NCBI GenBank assembly: GCA_021828605.1
Contig: JAJZEG010000095.1
Span: 1 to 17,253, forward strand
DNA from: Pseudomonadota bacterium
Lineage (GTDB): Bacteria; Pseudomonadota; Alphaproteobacteria; Acetobacterales; Acetobacteraceae
DNA: 17,253 nt
Reading direction: 5' to 3'
Below the pieces are notes generated by a model, which saw only the letters and a list, made by a program, of their open reading frames with translations, was not told the DNA's origin and did not search any database. Of the stretch, positions 1-7,143 are shown in pieces; the first letter of the stretch is position 1; every line of letters starts with the position of its first letter. The position numbers and the translations under genes were made by a program.

Positions 1-204
1 TTTCGTCACTCTCCATCAAACACGGCAACCCGCACGATGCGGGCCAAGGAACTTTTACTGAGGAAGTGTCGGAACGCGAAAAGGCACGAGCAACCACAAC
101 AGAAAAGCGCCGCAATCGAGTCAATAGCGGGTTTTTGATGTCTTGGCTAGTGGCCTATCGAATTTGTGCGTGTCCAGTTTTGATCTCAGATCAGAGACAT
201 GAGA
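1..204. other. Intergenic/edge region with no supportable gene
   Basis: This stretch precedes the stop codon of the minus-strand desaturase gene. Short open frames run through it on both strands, including a plus frame open from the window edge to about 138 and another reading on from a GTG at 66, but none shows a recognisable domain. The GTG at 66 follows a weak purine-rich stretch only. Two small hairpins are visible: CCCGCA-CGA-TGCGGG at 29-43, and the near-perfect palindrome TGATCT-C-AGATCA at 181-193. The first could be a weak terminator for a gene ending outside the window. No transposon end or RNA gene is recognised. Confidence 0.5.
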
Positions 205-1137
205 TCAACCTGCCAAAGTCCGAAACAAATGGCGCATCCCGGCCCATTGCTGCACCAGATAGCCGCCACTCGCCATCGCTTCGGGCGCGGTTGCATCGCC
301 GGTCGGTGCGAAATCGCTGGAAAAATCGGCGGTGCCGAACAGCATATCCCAGATCGGAAACACCGCGCCGTAATTAACCGAGCGTAGCCCCGCCGCGCCA
401 ATGGCGTGATGGGCCCGATGAAAGCGCGGCGACACCAGTAATCGCTCGCCGAGCCAGCCGAAACGGGCACGGATATTGGCATGGCTGAAGCTTTCCACCA
501 GCCGCAAACCCAGCAGCAATAAAGGAAATTGCAAAGGCGGAATGCCAATCAGCAACCCCACCATCATGAACCAGGCGAATGAAATAATTTCATCGAGCAG
601 GTGATTTCGATCATCCGACCAAACCGTCATATGACGCTGGGCGTGATGCACCGCATGCAGCGCATACCACAGGCTCAGCCGATGGGAGAGGCGATGACGC
701 CAGTAATCGGCAAAATCCAGGATCAACGCATAGGCAAAAAACGTTAGCACCGGATGGCCGAACAAAGGCGGGATCAGGCTTTCCAGCATCGGCGGGATAT
801 AGCCGTGATCGACCAACGCGCCGTCGAGCCAGGTTTGCGCGGTATAAAACAACACGAAGGTGGCGACCGGCAAAATCCCGACCCGGGCCAGCGCGGTATA
901 GAAAATATCGGTCCAGACCAGCCTGGCATCGCCGCCGCGCTCGATGGGCCAAAGCCGTTCCAGCGGCACGCAAATCACCAAAGCGATGGTCATTTGCGCC
1001 AGACCATAGAGCGCAATCAACACCCAGCCGAACGACAAAAACTCCCAGCGCATCAAGCCCAAATGATATAAAGCGGGCAGCACCGCGATTTGCTCGACCC
1101 ATCCGGCTAAATCATTGAACGGATGGGTGGGCAGCAT
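205..1137 (-). CDS. Sterol desaturase / fatty acid hydroxylase family membrane protein
   Basis: A 310-residue membrane protein of the fatty acid hydroxylase superfamily (di-iron, O2-dependent hydroxylation or desaturation of lipid substrates). The three histidine clusters of the family are intact: HRLSH (H148, H152), HAVHH (H161, H164, H165) and HRAHH (H240, H243, H244), plus H219 in SFSHAN. Hydrophobic segments lie near residues 33-57, 84-103, 129-144 and 184-212, as expected for an enzyme with its active site at the cytosolic membrane face. The ATG shares one base with the stop of the upstream propeller gene (TGATG), so translation is probably coupled and the start is secure. The substrate (sterol, hopanoid, ornithine lipid or fatty acyl chain) cannot be told from sequence. 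Family assignment is strong; a specific reaction is not claimed. Confidence 0.88.
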   Translation of the reverse strand: MLPTHPFNDLAGWVEQIAVLPALYHLGLMRWEFLSFGWVLIALYGLAQMTIALVICVPLERLWPIERGGDARLVWTDIFYTALARVGILPVATFVLFYTAQTWLDGALVDHGYIPPMLESLIPPLFGHPVLTFFAYALILDFADYWRHRLSHRLSLWYALHAVHHAQRHMTVWSDDRNHLLDEIISFAWFMMVGLLIGIPPLQFPLLLLGLRLVESFSHANIRARFGWLGERLLVSPRFHRAHHAIGAAGLRSVNYGAVFPIWDMLFGTADFSSDFAPTGDATAPEAMASGGYLVQQWAGMRHLFRTLAG

Positions 1138-2141
1138 CAGGCGAGCCGCATCGCGCTTAGAGCCGGTTGGTCGGTCAGCAAGGTTGAAATAAAAATGCCA
1201 TGGGGCGAGCGCCCAACCGGTATCCGGTCGGTATGGCCACTCACCGGATCATGCACCGCGACATGGGCGGCAAAGCGCAGGGCAATCCATAGGCGGCCAT
1301 CGGGGGCGAAACATAAATCATCCGGCCCGCCCGGCATCGGAATCCGCTTGACCACATCGAGCGTGGTCGCATCAATAACCGAGAGCGATCCGGCCACCCG
1401 GTTGGTCACGTAAATATGGCGCCGATCAGGGGTCAGGAACAAATTATGCGCCCCGCGATCAGTGACAATCCGCCGTGTCACCCGCCCGCTCGCGGGATCG
1501 ACCACCGCGACATAATCGCGCCCCATGATCGCGACCAGCACCACGCCGCGATGCCACATCACCCCCGCAGGGGTTTTATCAACCGGCATCACCCAGCGTT
1601 GGGTCATGGTGGTCAGGTCAAACGACGCCAACGCGTTCGAGCCTTGCAGCGAATTAAATACGGTATGGCCATCCGGGGTGAAACTCAGATGGCTGGGCAT
1701 CGAGCCTGGCTTGAAGCGTTTGACCAGGGCGAAATTATCGGCCCGATACACATCCACATGATTGAGCCGCAGGGCGTTGACCACCAAAAACTGCGCATCC
1801 GGGCTGAACCAAAGCTGATAGGGGTCGGCCAGCCGCTGATGCCCCATCGGCGCGCCGGTGGCGGGGTCGAAAAAAAACAAGGCATCGCCCGAAGCGTCCG
1901 CGACCAGCAAGCGCCGATGATCGGGCGTCAATGCCCAATGGCTCGGCTCACGAAAGGTTGGTTCGCGCCGCAGCACGCGCCGCGTCGTCATATCGATAAT
2001 CGCCACATTGGCCGCACCCGAATCCATCACCACGGCAATCGGACGCGCTGGCGCTGGCGTCGCGGTTGCGGCGTGCGGGCTGAGTGCGGGAGCGATGATT
2101 GGTGCCGCCAACAGCGAACGGCGTGATAGGAGCAAACTCAT
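1137..2141 (-). CDS. Exported YVTN/YncE-type beta-propeller protein
   Basis: A 334-residue protein with an N-terminal export signal: SRRSLL at residues 6-11 followed by a hydrophobic Ala-rich stretch to about residue 27. The twin arginine makes Tat export possible. The rest is built of repeating beta-blades of the YVTN/YncE/cytochrome cd1-like propeller type, with recurrent phrases such as SPDAQFLVVNA, TPDGHTVF, TPDRRHIYVTN and APDGRLWIA, each followed by a hydrophobic strand and an Asp-Pro or Asp-Ala-Thr turn. Such proteins are usually periplasmic and bind partners or ligands; no catalytic residues can be assigned. The ATG follows a GAGG motif by four bases. It lies 17 bases after the upstream O-antigen-ligase-like gene and overlaps the downstream desaturase by one base. 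A run of eight A (1870-1877) within the coding strand's complement does not break the frame. Function unknown. Confidence 0.8.
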   Translation of the reverse strand: MSLLLSRRSLLAAPIIAPALSPHAATATPAPARPIAVVMDSGAANVAIIDMTTRRVLRREPTFREPSHWALTPDHRRLLVADASGDALFFFDPATGAPMGHQRLADPYQLWFSPDAQFLVVNALRLNHVDVYRADNFALVKRFKPGSMPSHLSFTPDGHTVFNSLQGSNALASFDLTTMTQRWVMPVDKTPAGVMWHRGVVLVAIMGRDYVAVVDPASGRVTRRIVTDRGAHNLFLTPDRRHIYVTNRVAGSLSVIDATTLDVVKRIPMPGGPDDLCFAPDGRLWIALRFAAHVAVHDPVSGHTDRIPVGRSPHGIFISTLLTDQPALSAMRLA

Positions 2142-2158
2142 GGGGCCTCGATATCGGG

Positions 2159-3472
2159 TCAGTCAGCACGCTCATCGGCAAACACCAGCACTGCCCGCGC
2201 CCAGGTGAAAAACGCGAGACTAGTGGTTGCGATCAAAGTATTATCGGTCAAAGATTGCACTGCGAAGGCGAAAAATACAAGCCGGATCACCCGCCGCTGA
2301 TCGGCGGGCAGGCGGTGGCTGCCGCGCCACAGCCACAGCACCAGCAGCCCGAGCAGCAAGGCCGCGCCGAGCAGCCCGCCTTCGGTGGGGATGCGCAAAT
2401 ATTCGCAATGGGCCGCATTAGTGCCGAGCAGCTCGCCGAGGGCTGAATGCAAATTAACCACGACTTTACCCGCGCCGACCCCCCAGCCCAGCCAAGGCGA
2501 TGCGGCGATGGCGCGCTCGAAGGCGGGCCAAATCAAGGTGCGGTTGGATAAATCACCCGCCTCGCCGAGGCGCCATAAATCAATGACCCGGATGAAGCTG
2601 AAATCAGGCAAAGCCAGCAGCACAATGCCACCCAAGGCGCCCAGCAGGCTGAGCAGCACCAGGCGGCGTTGCATTGTCAGGCGGGGTGAGGGGATGGTGA
2701 TGAGGGTGATCAGCACCACCGCGCTGGCCAGGCCCAGCGGGGCGCGCGCACCGGTGGCCACCAGCACGGCGAAATCAATCCCGATCCAGCCGAGCAACCG
2801 CGACTGGCCAGTGCGCAAATAAGCGAGAAGTGCGGCATAAATCCCGATCATCGCAAAACCGCCGAGGAACGCAGGCGAACTCGCTGCCGCGAGGCGTAAC
2901 GCCCCTTGCTGATAGCCGAGCAGGTCGCGCACGCCGAGCGCGTCCAGCATTGCGCCGAATCCGACGGTCAAAACCGGCCCGATAATGGTCACTGCGATGA
3001 TGGTGCGGCGCATCGGTGCGGTCAGGCGCAAAAAACCCGCCGCGAACGGTGCCGCCGAGCCGATCAGCGAGCGGATCGAGGCGAGCAAGGTTAGACCCGG
3101 CCAAAATCCGTGGACCAGCCCGCCGATGAACATCGCGCCGAAAGCGAAGCTTGGATTACTCCGATCAAACCGCGCCCCGTCACGCAAGGCGGCCAGCGCA
3201 ATGATGGATAATCCGGCGGCTTTCAGCACAGCGATGATCACTTCGTGATGCCCGATCAAATCGGAGAGCCACATTTCCGGGCTGCTTTCCACCACCAGCA
3301 GCCAACCCGCCATCGCCCAGACCGGTTTCGCATAGGCCAAGCAAGCGAGGAGCAGCAGGCCCAGCCCAAGCTCTAACGCGACCACCAGCGCCGGATGGGT
3401 CAGCATCACCAACGCCAAGCCCAATCCAAGGAGCAGCATTGCAAGCCAGGCCGGATGCAGCCGCCTGCTCAT
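2159..3472 (-). CDS. O-antigen ligase / Wzy-like polytopic membrane protein
   Basis: A 437-residue integral membrane protein with about ten or more hydrophobic helices. It resembles the O-antigen ligase/polymerase (Wzy_C) family, whose members join lipid-linked glycans on the periplasmic side. Family-like motifs in the second half are ATGARAPLGLA, SNRTLIW (309-315), SPWLGWGVGAG, and NAAHCEYLR followed by EGGLLGA, which matches the family's H-N-x-Y-L...E-x-G-x-x-G pattern with Cys in place of Asn. I chose ATG at 3472; a frame extension to a TTG at 3502 adds ten residues but has a poor start. No Shine-Dalgarno motif is obvious for either. It is the first gene of a three-gene minus operon. Glycan polymerase, ligase or a divergent relative are all possible; no other polysaccharide genes are visible nearby. 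Confidence 0.72.
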   Translation of the reverse strand: MSRRLHPAWLAMLLLGLGLALVMLTHPALVVALELGLGLLLLACLAYAKPVWAMAGWLLVVESSPEMWLSDLIGHHEVIIAVLKAAGLSIIALAALRDGARFDRSNPSFAFGAMFIGGLVHGFWPGLTLLASIRSLIGSAAPFAAGFLRLTAPMRRTIIAVTIIGPVLTVGFGAMLDALGVRDLLGYQQGALRLAAASSPAFLGGFAMIGIYAALLAYLRTGQSRLLGWIGIDFAVLVATGARAPLGLASAVVLITLITIPSPRLTMQRRLVLLSLLGALGGIVLLALPDFSFIRVIDLWRLGEAGDLSNRTLIWPAFERAIAASPWLGWGVGAGKVVVNLHSALGELLGTNAAHCEYLRIPTEGGLLGAALLLGLLVLWLWRGSHRLPADQRRVIRLVFFAFAVQSLTDNTLIATTSLAFFTWARAVLVFADERAD

Positions 3473-3594
3473 AGCAAGCGTGCGATCATGCGCCGCCGCC
3501 AACCGCTTAAATCGCCTGTAATGTTATTGCCGATTGCAACATCCATCGGCTTTGTTTATCGCCCTGTTGAGCAACTTGATAGGTTTATTGCGGC
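3473..3594. other. Divergent intergenic region (likely promoters both ways)
   Basis: This 122-base gap separates the divergent minus-strand envelope operon from the plus-strand hydrolase-grpE-dnaK-dnaJ block, so it should hold promoters for both. It is more AT-rich than its surroundings. A TTGCAA at 3534-3539 is palindromic and could act as a -35 on either strand, with TTTATC at 3555-3560 as a poorly spaced (15 base) plus-strand -10. No convincing Shine-Dalgarno motif precedes the hydrolase ATG. Nothing better than these weak matches is visible. Confidence 0.35.
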
Positions 3595-4389
3595 ATGATC
3601 CTGCATTGCACCGATCACGGCGCCGGTCCGCCGGTTTTGCTGCTGCATGGGCTGTATGGCGCCGGGCAAAATTTAGGGATGATCGCCCGTGCTTTGGCCG
3701 ATTATCGGGTGATCGCGCTTGATTTGCGCAATCATGGCGCGAGCCCCCACGCGCCCGATATGCGCTATGCCAGTATGGCGCAGGATGTTATCGACACTAT
3801 GGATGCGCTGGGCCTCGATGATGCGGTGCTGATTGGTCATTCGATGGGCGGCAAAACCGCGATGATGGCGGCGCTCACTTATGGCGTGCGGGTGCGCGCT
3901 TTGGCGGTGCTCGATATCGCGCCAATCGCGCTCGATCATATCGAAACCAGTGCCGCGATTATCGATGCGTTGGCCGCGATCAAGCTGACCCCGGACCTCA
4001 CCCGGCAGCGTGCCGATGCTGATTTGGCCGCCACCATCGCCGATCCGGCCTTGCGCGGGTTTTTGCTGAATAATTTGCGCATCAGTAGCGGCAGCGCGCC
4101 TTATTGGCGGCTTGATCTCCCAGCGATCCGCGCGGCCTTGCCTGATCTGACCGGTTGGGTCGATCCGCAGAATTTGCAGCCTTATTTAGGACCGACTTTG
4201 GTGGTGCGCGGTGGGGAGTCTGATTATGTGCCGCGCGCGGCGCAGGCTGAAATCATGGAGCGGTTTCCGCGCGCGACCATTGAAACGATCGATCATGCCG
4301 GGCATTGGCTGCATGCCGAGCAGCCCCTTGCAGTCAATGCCGCTTTGCGCCGGTTGTTTGCCCTTGTGCCCAACCGCGCGGACGCCTAA
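3595..4389 (+). CDS. Alpha/beta-fold hydrolase, YbfF/ABHD11-type esterase
   Basis: A 264-residue alpha/beta hydrolase. The oxyanion-hole motif LLLHGLYG is at 16-23, the LDLRNHG strand-turn at 42-48, and the nucleophile elbow GHSMGG at 81-86 with Ser83 as catalytic serine. Asp210 (GGESDYV) and His237 (AGHWLHAE) complete the expected triad. LRNHG with SMGG and AGHW is typical of the YbfF/ABHD11 esterase group, which cleaves short acyl esters or thioesters; the natural substrate is unknown. There is no signal peptide, so it should be cytosolic. The stop is only ten bases before grpE, which suggests co-transcription with the chaperone genes. The position commonly filled by hrcA in other bacteria is taken by this gene here. 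Family assignment is strong; the link to stress response is inferred from position only. Confidence 0.85.
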   Translation: MILHCTDHGAGPPVLLLHGLYGAGQNLGMIARALADYRVIALDLRNHGASPHAPDMRYASMAQDVIDTMDALGLDDAVLIGHSMGGKTAMMAALTYGVRVRALAVLDIAPIALDHIETSAAIIDALAAIKLTPDLTRQRADADLAATIADPALRGFLLNNLRISSGSAPYWRLDLPAIRAALPDLTGWVDPQNLQPYLGPTLVVRGGESDYVPRAAQAEIMERFPRATIETIDHAGHWLHAEQPLAVNAALRRLFALVPNRADA

Positions 4390-4399
4390 ATCCCCGGTC

Positions 4400-5002
4400 A
4401 TGAATACGGAATCTGATCCAACCGATAAGCCCGAGGGCACAACCGGGGCCAGTGAGGCCGAGACCGACGCGATGATCGCGCAAGCCGCCGCGCCGGCGCC
4501 CGCCGATCCGGAGGCCGAGCGCGATTTGATGCGCGATAAATGGCTGCGCGCTGAGGCCGATATGGCCAATTTGCGTGCGCGCACCCGTCGCGAGGTTGAT
4601 GATGCACGCCAATATGCGGTGCAGCGTTTCGCCACCGATATTGTCGAGACGGCGGAAAATTTGCGCCGGGGGCTGGATTTGCTGCCCGCGCCGCAAGCCG
4701 ACGAAGCGGCGATTATTACCAAAATGCGCGATGGGTTTGCTGGCGTCGAGCGTAGCTTGATCGCGACCCTCGAACGGCATGGCGTCACCGGGCAAGACCC
4801 GGCGGGCGCGTTGTTCGACCCTAATTTGCATCAGGCGATGAGTGAGCAGGAACAAGCGGGCACCCCACCCGGCACGATTCTGCAAGCCTGGAGCCGCACC
4901 TGGCTGCTGAATGGCCGTTTGCTCAAACCGGCGATGGTGGTGGTCGCGCGCAATCCCGCGACCACGGCGCCGAACACCGAGCCCGCGACCAGCTCGGGCT
5001 AA
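4400..5002 (+). CDS. grpE: GrpE, nucleotide exchange factor of DnaK
   Basis: A 200-residue GrpE, normal in length for the family. It releases ADP from DnaK so the Hsp70 cycle can continue. The N-terminal 40 residues are acidic and low in complexity. A long coiled-coil helix follows (about 40-92, including KWLRAEADMANLRART), then the four-helix/beta-wing core. The C-terminal signature FDPNLHQAMSEQE (139-151) and LLNGRLLKPAMVVVA (169-183) are clear. The frame stays open upstream into the hydrolase gene, but the ATG at 4400, ten bases after the hydrolase stop, gives the expected N-terminus; there is no strong Shine-Dalgarno motif, so coupling to the hydrolase is plausible. It lies 134 bases before dnaK, separated by a promoter/leader region. 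Confidence 0.96.
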   Translation: MNTESDPTDKPEGTTGASEAETDAMIAQAAAPAPADPEAERDLMRDKWLRAEADMANLRARTRREVDDARQYAVQRFATDIVETAENLRRGLDLLPAPQADEAAIITKMRDGFAGVERSLIATLERHGVTGQDPAGALFDPNLHQAMSEQEQAGTPPGTILQAWSRTWLLNGRLLKPAMVVVARNPATTAPNTEPATSSG

Positions 5003-5024
5003 TCTGGCTAAATAATTTAGGCGG

Positions 5025-5069
5025 TGACACATGCCGCCTCTTGTCCGACGCATCATGTGTCAATACATC
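5025..5069 (+). promoter_or_regulatory. Candidate dnaK promoter with flanking 9-bp inverted repeat
   Basis: A perfect inverted repeat, TGACACATG (5025-5033) and CATGTGTCA (5054-5062), is separated by 20 bases. Between the arms lies CTTGTCC, which resembles the -35 of an alphaproteobacterial heat-shock or vegetative promoter (TTGTCC at 5041-5046). A 17-base spacer leads to a weak -10, TACATC (5064-5069). The placement of the arms on both sides of the -35 and touching the -10 is what an operator would look like. It does not match the CIRCE consensus. A second small hairpin, GGCGG and CCGCC (about 5020-5038), overlaps the left arm and could instead help to end grpE transcripts. Promoter assignment is tentative. 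Confidence 0.4.
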
Positions 5070-5085
5070 TGTACCATTCAACAAG

Positions 5086-5118
5086 GGATGATCCTGGTGC
5101 TTCGGGTCAGGACCATCC
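5086..5118 (+). promoter_or_regulatory. Hairpin in the dnaK 5' leader
   Basis: GGATG-A-TCCTG (5086-5096) pairs with CAGGA-C-CATCC (5108-5118): ten base pairs with one internal A/C mismatch. The 11-base loop contains a C-UUCG-G motif. It ends six bases before the dnaK Shine-Dalgarno sequence AAGGAG (5124-5129), which is seven bases from the ATG. No T-run follows, so it is not a simple terminator. Its place suggests an mRNA-stabilising or translation-controlling leader structure. The Shine-Dalgarno motif itself is not paired within it. Confidence 0.5.
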
Positions 5119-5136
5119 GCTGCAAGGAGAGAAAAT

Positions 5137-7056
5137 ATGAGTAAGGTCATCGGGATCGATCTCGGCACCACCAATTCCTGCGTCGCGATCATGGAGGGCA
5201 AGGATGTCCGCGTGATTGAGAACAGCGAAGGGGCGCGCACCACCCCCTCCATGGTGGCGTTTTCCGACAGTAATGAACGGTTGGTCGGTCAATCCGCCAA
5301 GCGGCAAGCGGTTACCAACCCCACCAATACGCTCTATGCGGTCAAACGCTTGATCGGTCGGCGTTTCGAAGACCCGACGGTCGAGAAGGATAAGGCGTTG
5401 GTGCCTTACGAGATCGTGCGGGGCGATAATGGCGATGCCTGGGTCGAGGCCCGCAGCCAACGTTACGCGCCGAGCCAGATCAGCTCGTATATTCTGACCA
5501 AAATGAAGGAAACCGCCGAAGCGCATCTCGGCGAAACCGTCACCCAAGCTGTCATCACCGTTCCGGCCTACTTCAACGACGCTCAGCGTCAGGCCACCAA
5601 GGATGCGGGCAAAATCGCCGGCCTCGACGTGCTGCGCATTATCAACGAGCCGACGGCGGCAGCCCTTGCTTATGGCATGGATAAAAAGAACGCGGGCACC
5701 ATCGCGGTCTATGATTTGGGCGGCGGCACCTTCGATATTTCGGTGCTGGAATTGGGCGATGGCGTGTTCGAGGTGAAATCGACCAATGGCGATACCTTCC
5801 TGGGCGGTGAGGATTTCGACCAGAGGGTGATCGATTATCTCGCCGATGAGTTCAAGCGCGAGCAGGGTATTGATTTGCGGCGCGACAAGCTCGCGTTGCA
5901 GCGGCTGAAGGAATCGGCGGAAAAGGCCAAAATCGAGCTGTCCTCGTCCAAGGAAACCGAGATCAATCTGCCTTTCATCACCGCCGATGCCTCGGGTCCG
6001 AAGCATTTGGTGATGAAACTCACCAGGGCGAAATTGGAATCGCTGGTCGATGATCTGATCGAGCGGACGCTTGGCCCGTGCCGTGCCGCCTTGAAGGATG
6101 CCGGCGTGACGGCGGGCGAGATCAACGAGGTGATCCTGGTCGGCGGCATGACCCGGATGCCCAAAGTGATCGAGGCGGTGAAGCAGTTTTTTGGCCGCGA
6201 GCCTGCGCGCAACGTCAATCCTGATGAAGTGGTCGCGATTGGGGCGGCGATTCAGGGTGGCGTGCTCAAGGGCGACGTCAAGGACGTGCTGTTGCTCGAT
6301 GTTACCCCGCTCTCGCTGGGCATTGAAACATTGGGCGGGGTGTTTACCCGGTTAATCGACCGCAACACCACCATCCCGACCAAGAAGAGCCAGACCTTCT
6401 CCACCGCCGATGATAATCAGACGGCGGTGACCATCAAAGTGTTCCAGGGCGAGCGCGAGATGGCGGTGGATAATAAGCTGCTTGGGCAGTTTGATTTGAT
6501 GGGTCTGCCCGCCGCGCCGCGCGGCGTGCCGCAAATCGAAGTGACCTTCGATATCGATGCGAACGGCATTGTCTCGGTTTCCGCCAAGGACAAGGCAACC
6601 GGCAAGGAGCAGCAAATTCGCATCCAAGCCTCGGGGGGCCTGTCGGATGCGGATATCGAACGGATGGTCAAGGATGCCGAGGCCAATTCCGCGACCGATA
6701 AGGCCAAGCGTGAGCTGGTCGATGCGCGCAATCAGGCCGATAGCCTGATCCATCAGACTGAAAAAACCCTGAAGGATGCGGGCGATGGCGTCAGCGCGCA
6801 GGATCGGGGCGAGGCCGAGGCCGCGATCAATGCGGCGCGCAGTGCGGTTGAGGCGAATGAGTTGGAAGCGATCAAATCCGCGACCGAGCGCCTGACGCAA
6901 GTGGCCATGCGCGTTGGTGAAGCGATGTATAAGGCGCAAGCTGAGGCCGGTGCAGGTGCAGGTGATGCCGGATCGGATCATGCGGGTCCGAATGGTGAAA
7001 AAATCGTCGATGCCGATTTCGAGGATATCGACGATAACAGCAAGAAATCGGCTTGA
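5137..7056 (+). CDS. dnaK: DnaK, Hsp70 molecular chaperone
   Basis: A full-length 639-residue Hsp70. The ATPase domain carries the three family signatures: [12 protein letters not shown] (5-16), [15 protein letters not shown] (191-205) and [17 protein letters not shown] (332-348). The conserved interdomain linker [13 protein letters not shown] spans about 383-395. The substrate-binding domain follows, then a helical lid, and the C-terminus ends in the typical [10 protein letters not shown] motif. It is a cytosolic ATP-dependent chaperone that works with DnaJ and GrpE, both encoded next to it. The ATG has an excellent Shine-Dalgarno sequence (AAGGAG, seven bases upstream), much better than those of its neighbours, consistent with high expression. 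The stop codon lies in the loop of a downstream hairpin. No key residue is missing. Confidence 0.98.
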   Translation: MSKVIGIDLGTTNSCVAIMEGKDVRVIENSEGARTTPSMVAFSDSNERLVGQSAKRQAVTNPTNTLYAVKRLIGRRFEDPTVEKDKALVPYEIVRGDNGDAWVEARSQRYAPSQISSYILTKMKETAEAHLGETVTQAVITVPAYFNDAQRQATKDAGKIAGLDVLRIINEPTAAALAYGMDKKNAGTIAVYDLGGGTFDISVLELGDGVFEVKSTNGDTFLGGEDFDQRVIDYLADEFKREQGIDLRRDKLALQRLKESAEKAKIELSSSKETEINLPFITADASGPKHLVMKLTRAKLESLVDDLIERTLGPCRAALKDAGVTAGEINEVILVGGMTRMPKVIEAVKQFFGREPARNVNPDEVVAIGAAIQGGVLKGDVKDVLLLDVTPLSLGIETLGGVFTRLIDRNTTIPTKKSQTFSTADDNQTAVTIKVFQGEREMAVDNKLLGQFDLMGLPAAPRGVPQIEVTFDIDANGIVSVSAKDKATGKEQQIRIQASGGLSDADIERMVKDAEANSATDKAKRELVDARNQADSLIHQTEKTLKDAGDGVSAQDRGEAEAAINAARSAVEANELEAIKSATERLTQVAMRVGEAMYKAQAEAGAGAGDAGSDHAGPNGEKIVDADFEDIDDNSKKSA

Positions 7057-7070
7057 TCGCCGATTATTTT
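7046..7070 (+). terminator. Hairpin overlapping the dnaK stop codon
   Basis: AATCGGC (7046-7052) pairs with GCCGATT (7059-7065) across a six-base loop that holds most of the dnaK TGA stop, and ATTTTG follows. The seven-pair stem and short T-run make it a plausible weak, intrinsic-type terminator or 3' end structure. Because dnaJ lies 74 bases on with no clear promoter of its own, read-through is likely. Confidence 0.4.
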
Positions 7071-7080
7071 GAGCCTCTTC

Positions 7081-7108
7081 AATCCCGGATCAGCAATGGT
7101 CCGGGATT
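7081..7108 (+). terminator. Strong dnaK-dnaJ intergenic hairpin (attenuator-like)
   Basis: AATCCCGGA (7081-7089) and TCCGGGATT (7100-7108) form a perfect nine-base-pair stem with a ten-base loop. The sequence after it (TCCCGTTATG) has no real T-run, so it could be a leaky terminator, an RNA-processing site or a 3'-protecting structure. It sits 35 bases before the dnaJ ATG and could explain lower dnaJ than dnaK output. Confidence 0.5.
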
Positions 7109-7143
7109 TCCCGTTATGCTGCTAATCCAGGACTGAGCGCGCC

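Noticed and set aside
66..377. Possible small plus-strand gene starting with GTG at 66
   Set aside because: Weak start, and most of it is antisense to the conserved C-terminal part of the desaturase gene; no recognisable domain.
1870..1877. Run of eight A as a possible frameshift site or sequencing error
   Set aside because: The propeller frame is continuous and sensible on both sides (three Phe codons), so there is no sign of a shift.
1416..2126. 236-residue plus-strand open frame opposite the beta-propeller gene
   Set aside because: It is rich in His, Arg and Gln with no domain and lies wholly antisense to a gene with clear signal peptide and blade repeats. It is a shadow of GC-rich codon use.
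4334..5056. 240-residue minus-strand open frame opposite grpE
   Set aside because: Arg/Gly/His-rich, no motifs, fully antisense to a certain GrpE.
5003..5136. CIRCE element or classic ROSE thermometer before dnaK
   Set aside because: No TTAGCACTC-type repeat is present, and the visible hairpin leaves the Shine-Dalgarno sequence unpaired.
5107..6006. 299-residue minus-strand open frame opposite the dnaK 5' half
   Set aside because: Long antisense frames opposite dnaK are a known artefact of its codon use; DnaK signatures on the plus strand are decisive.
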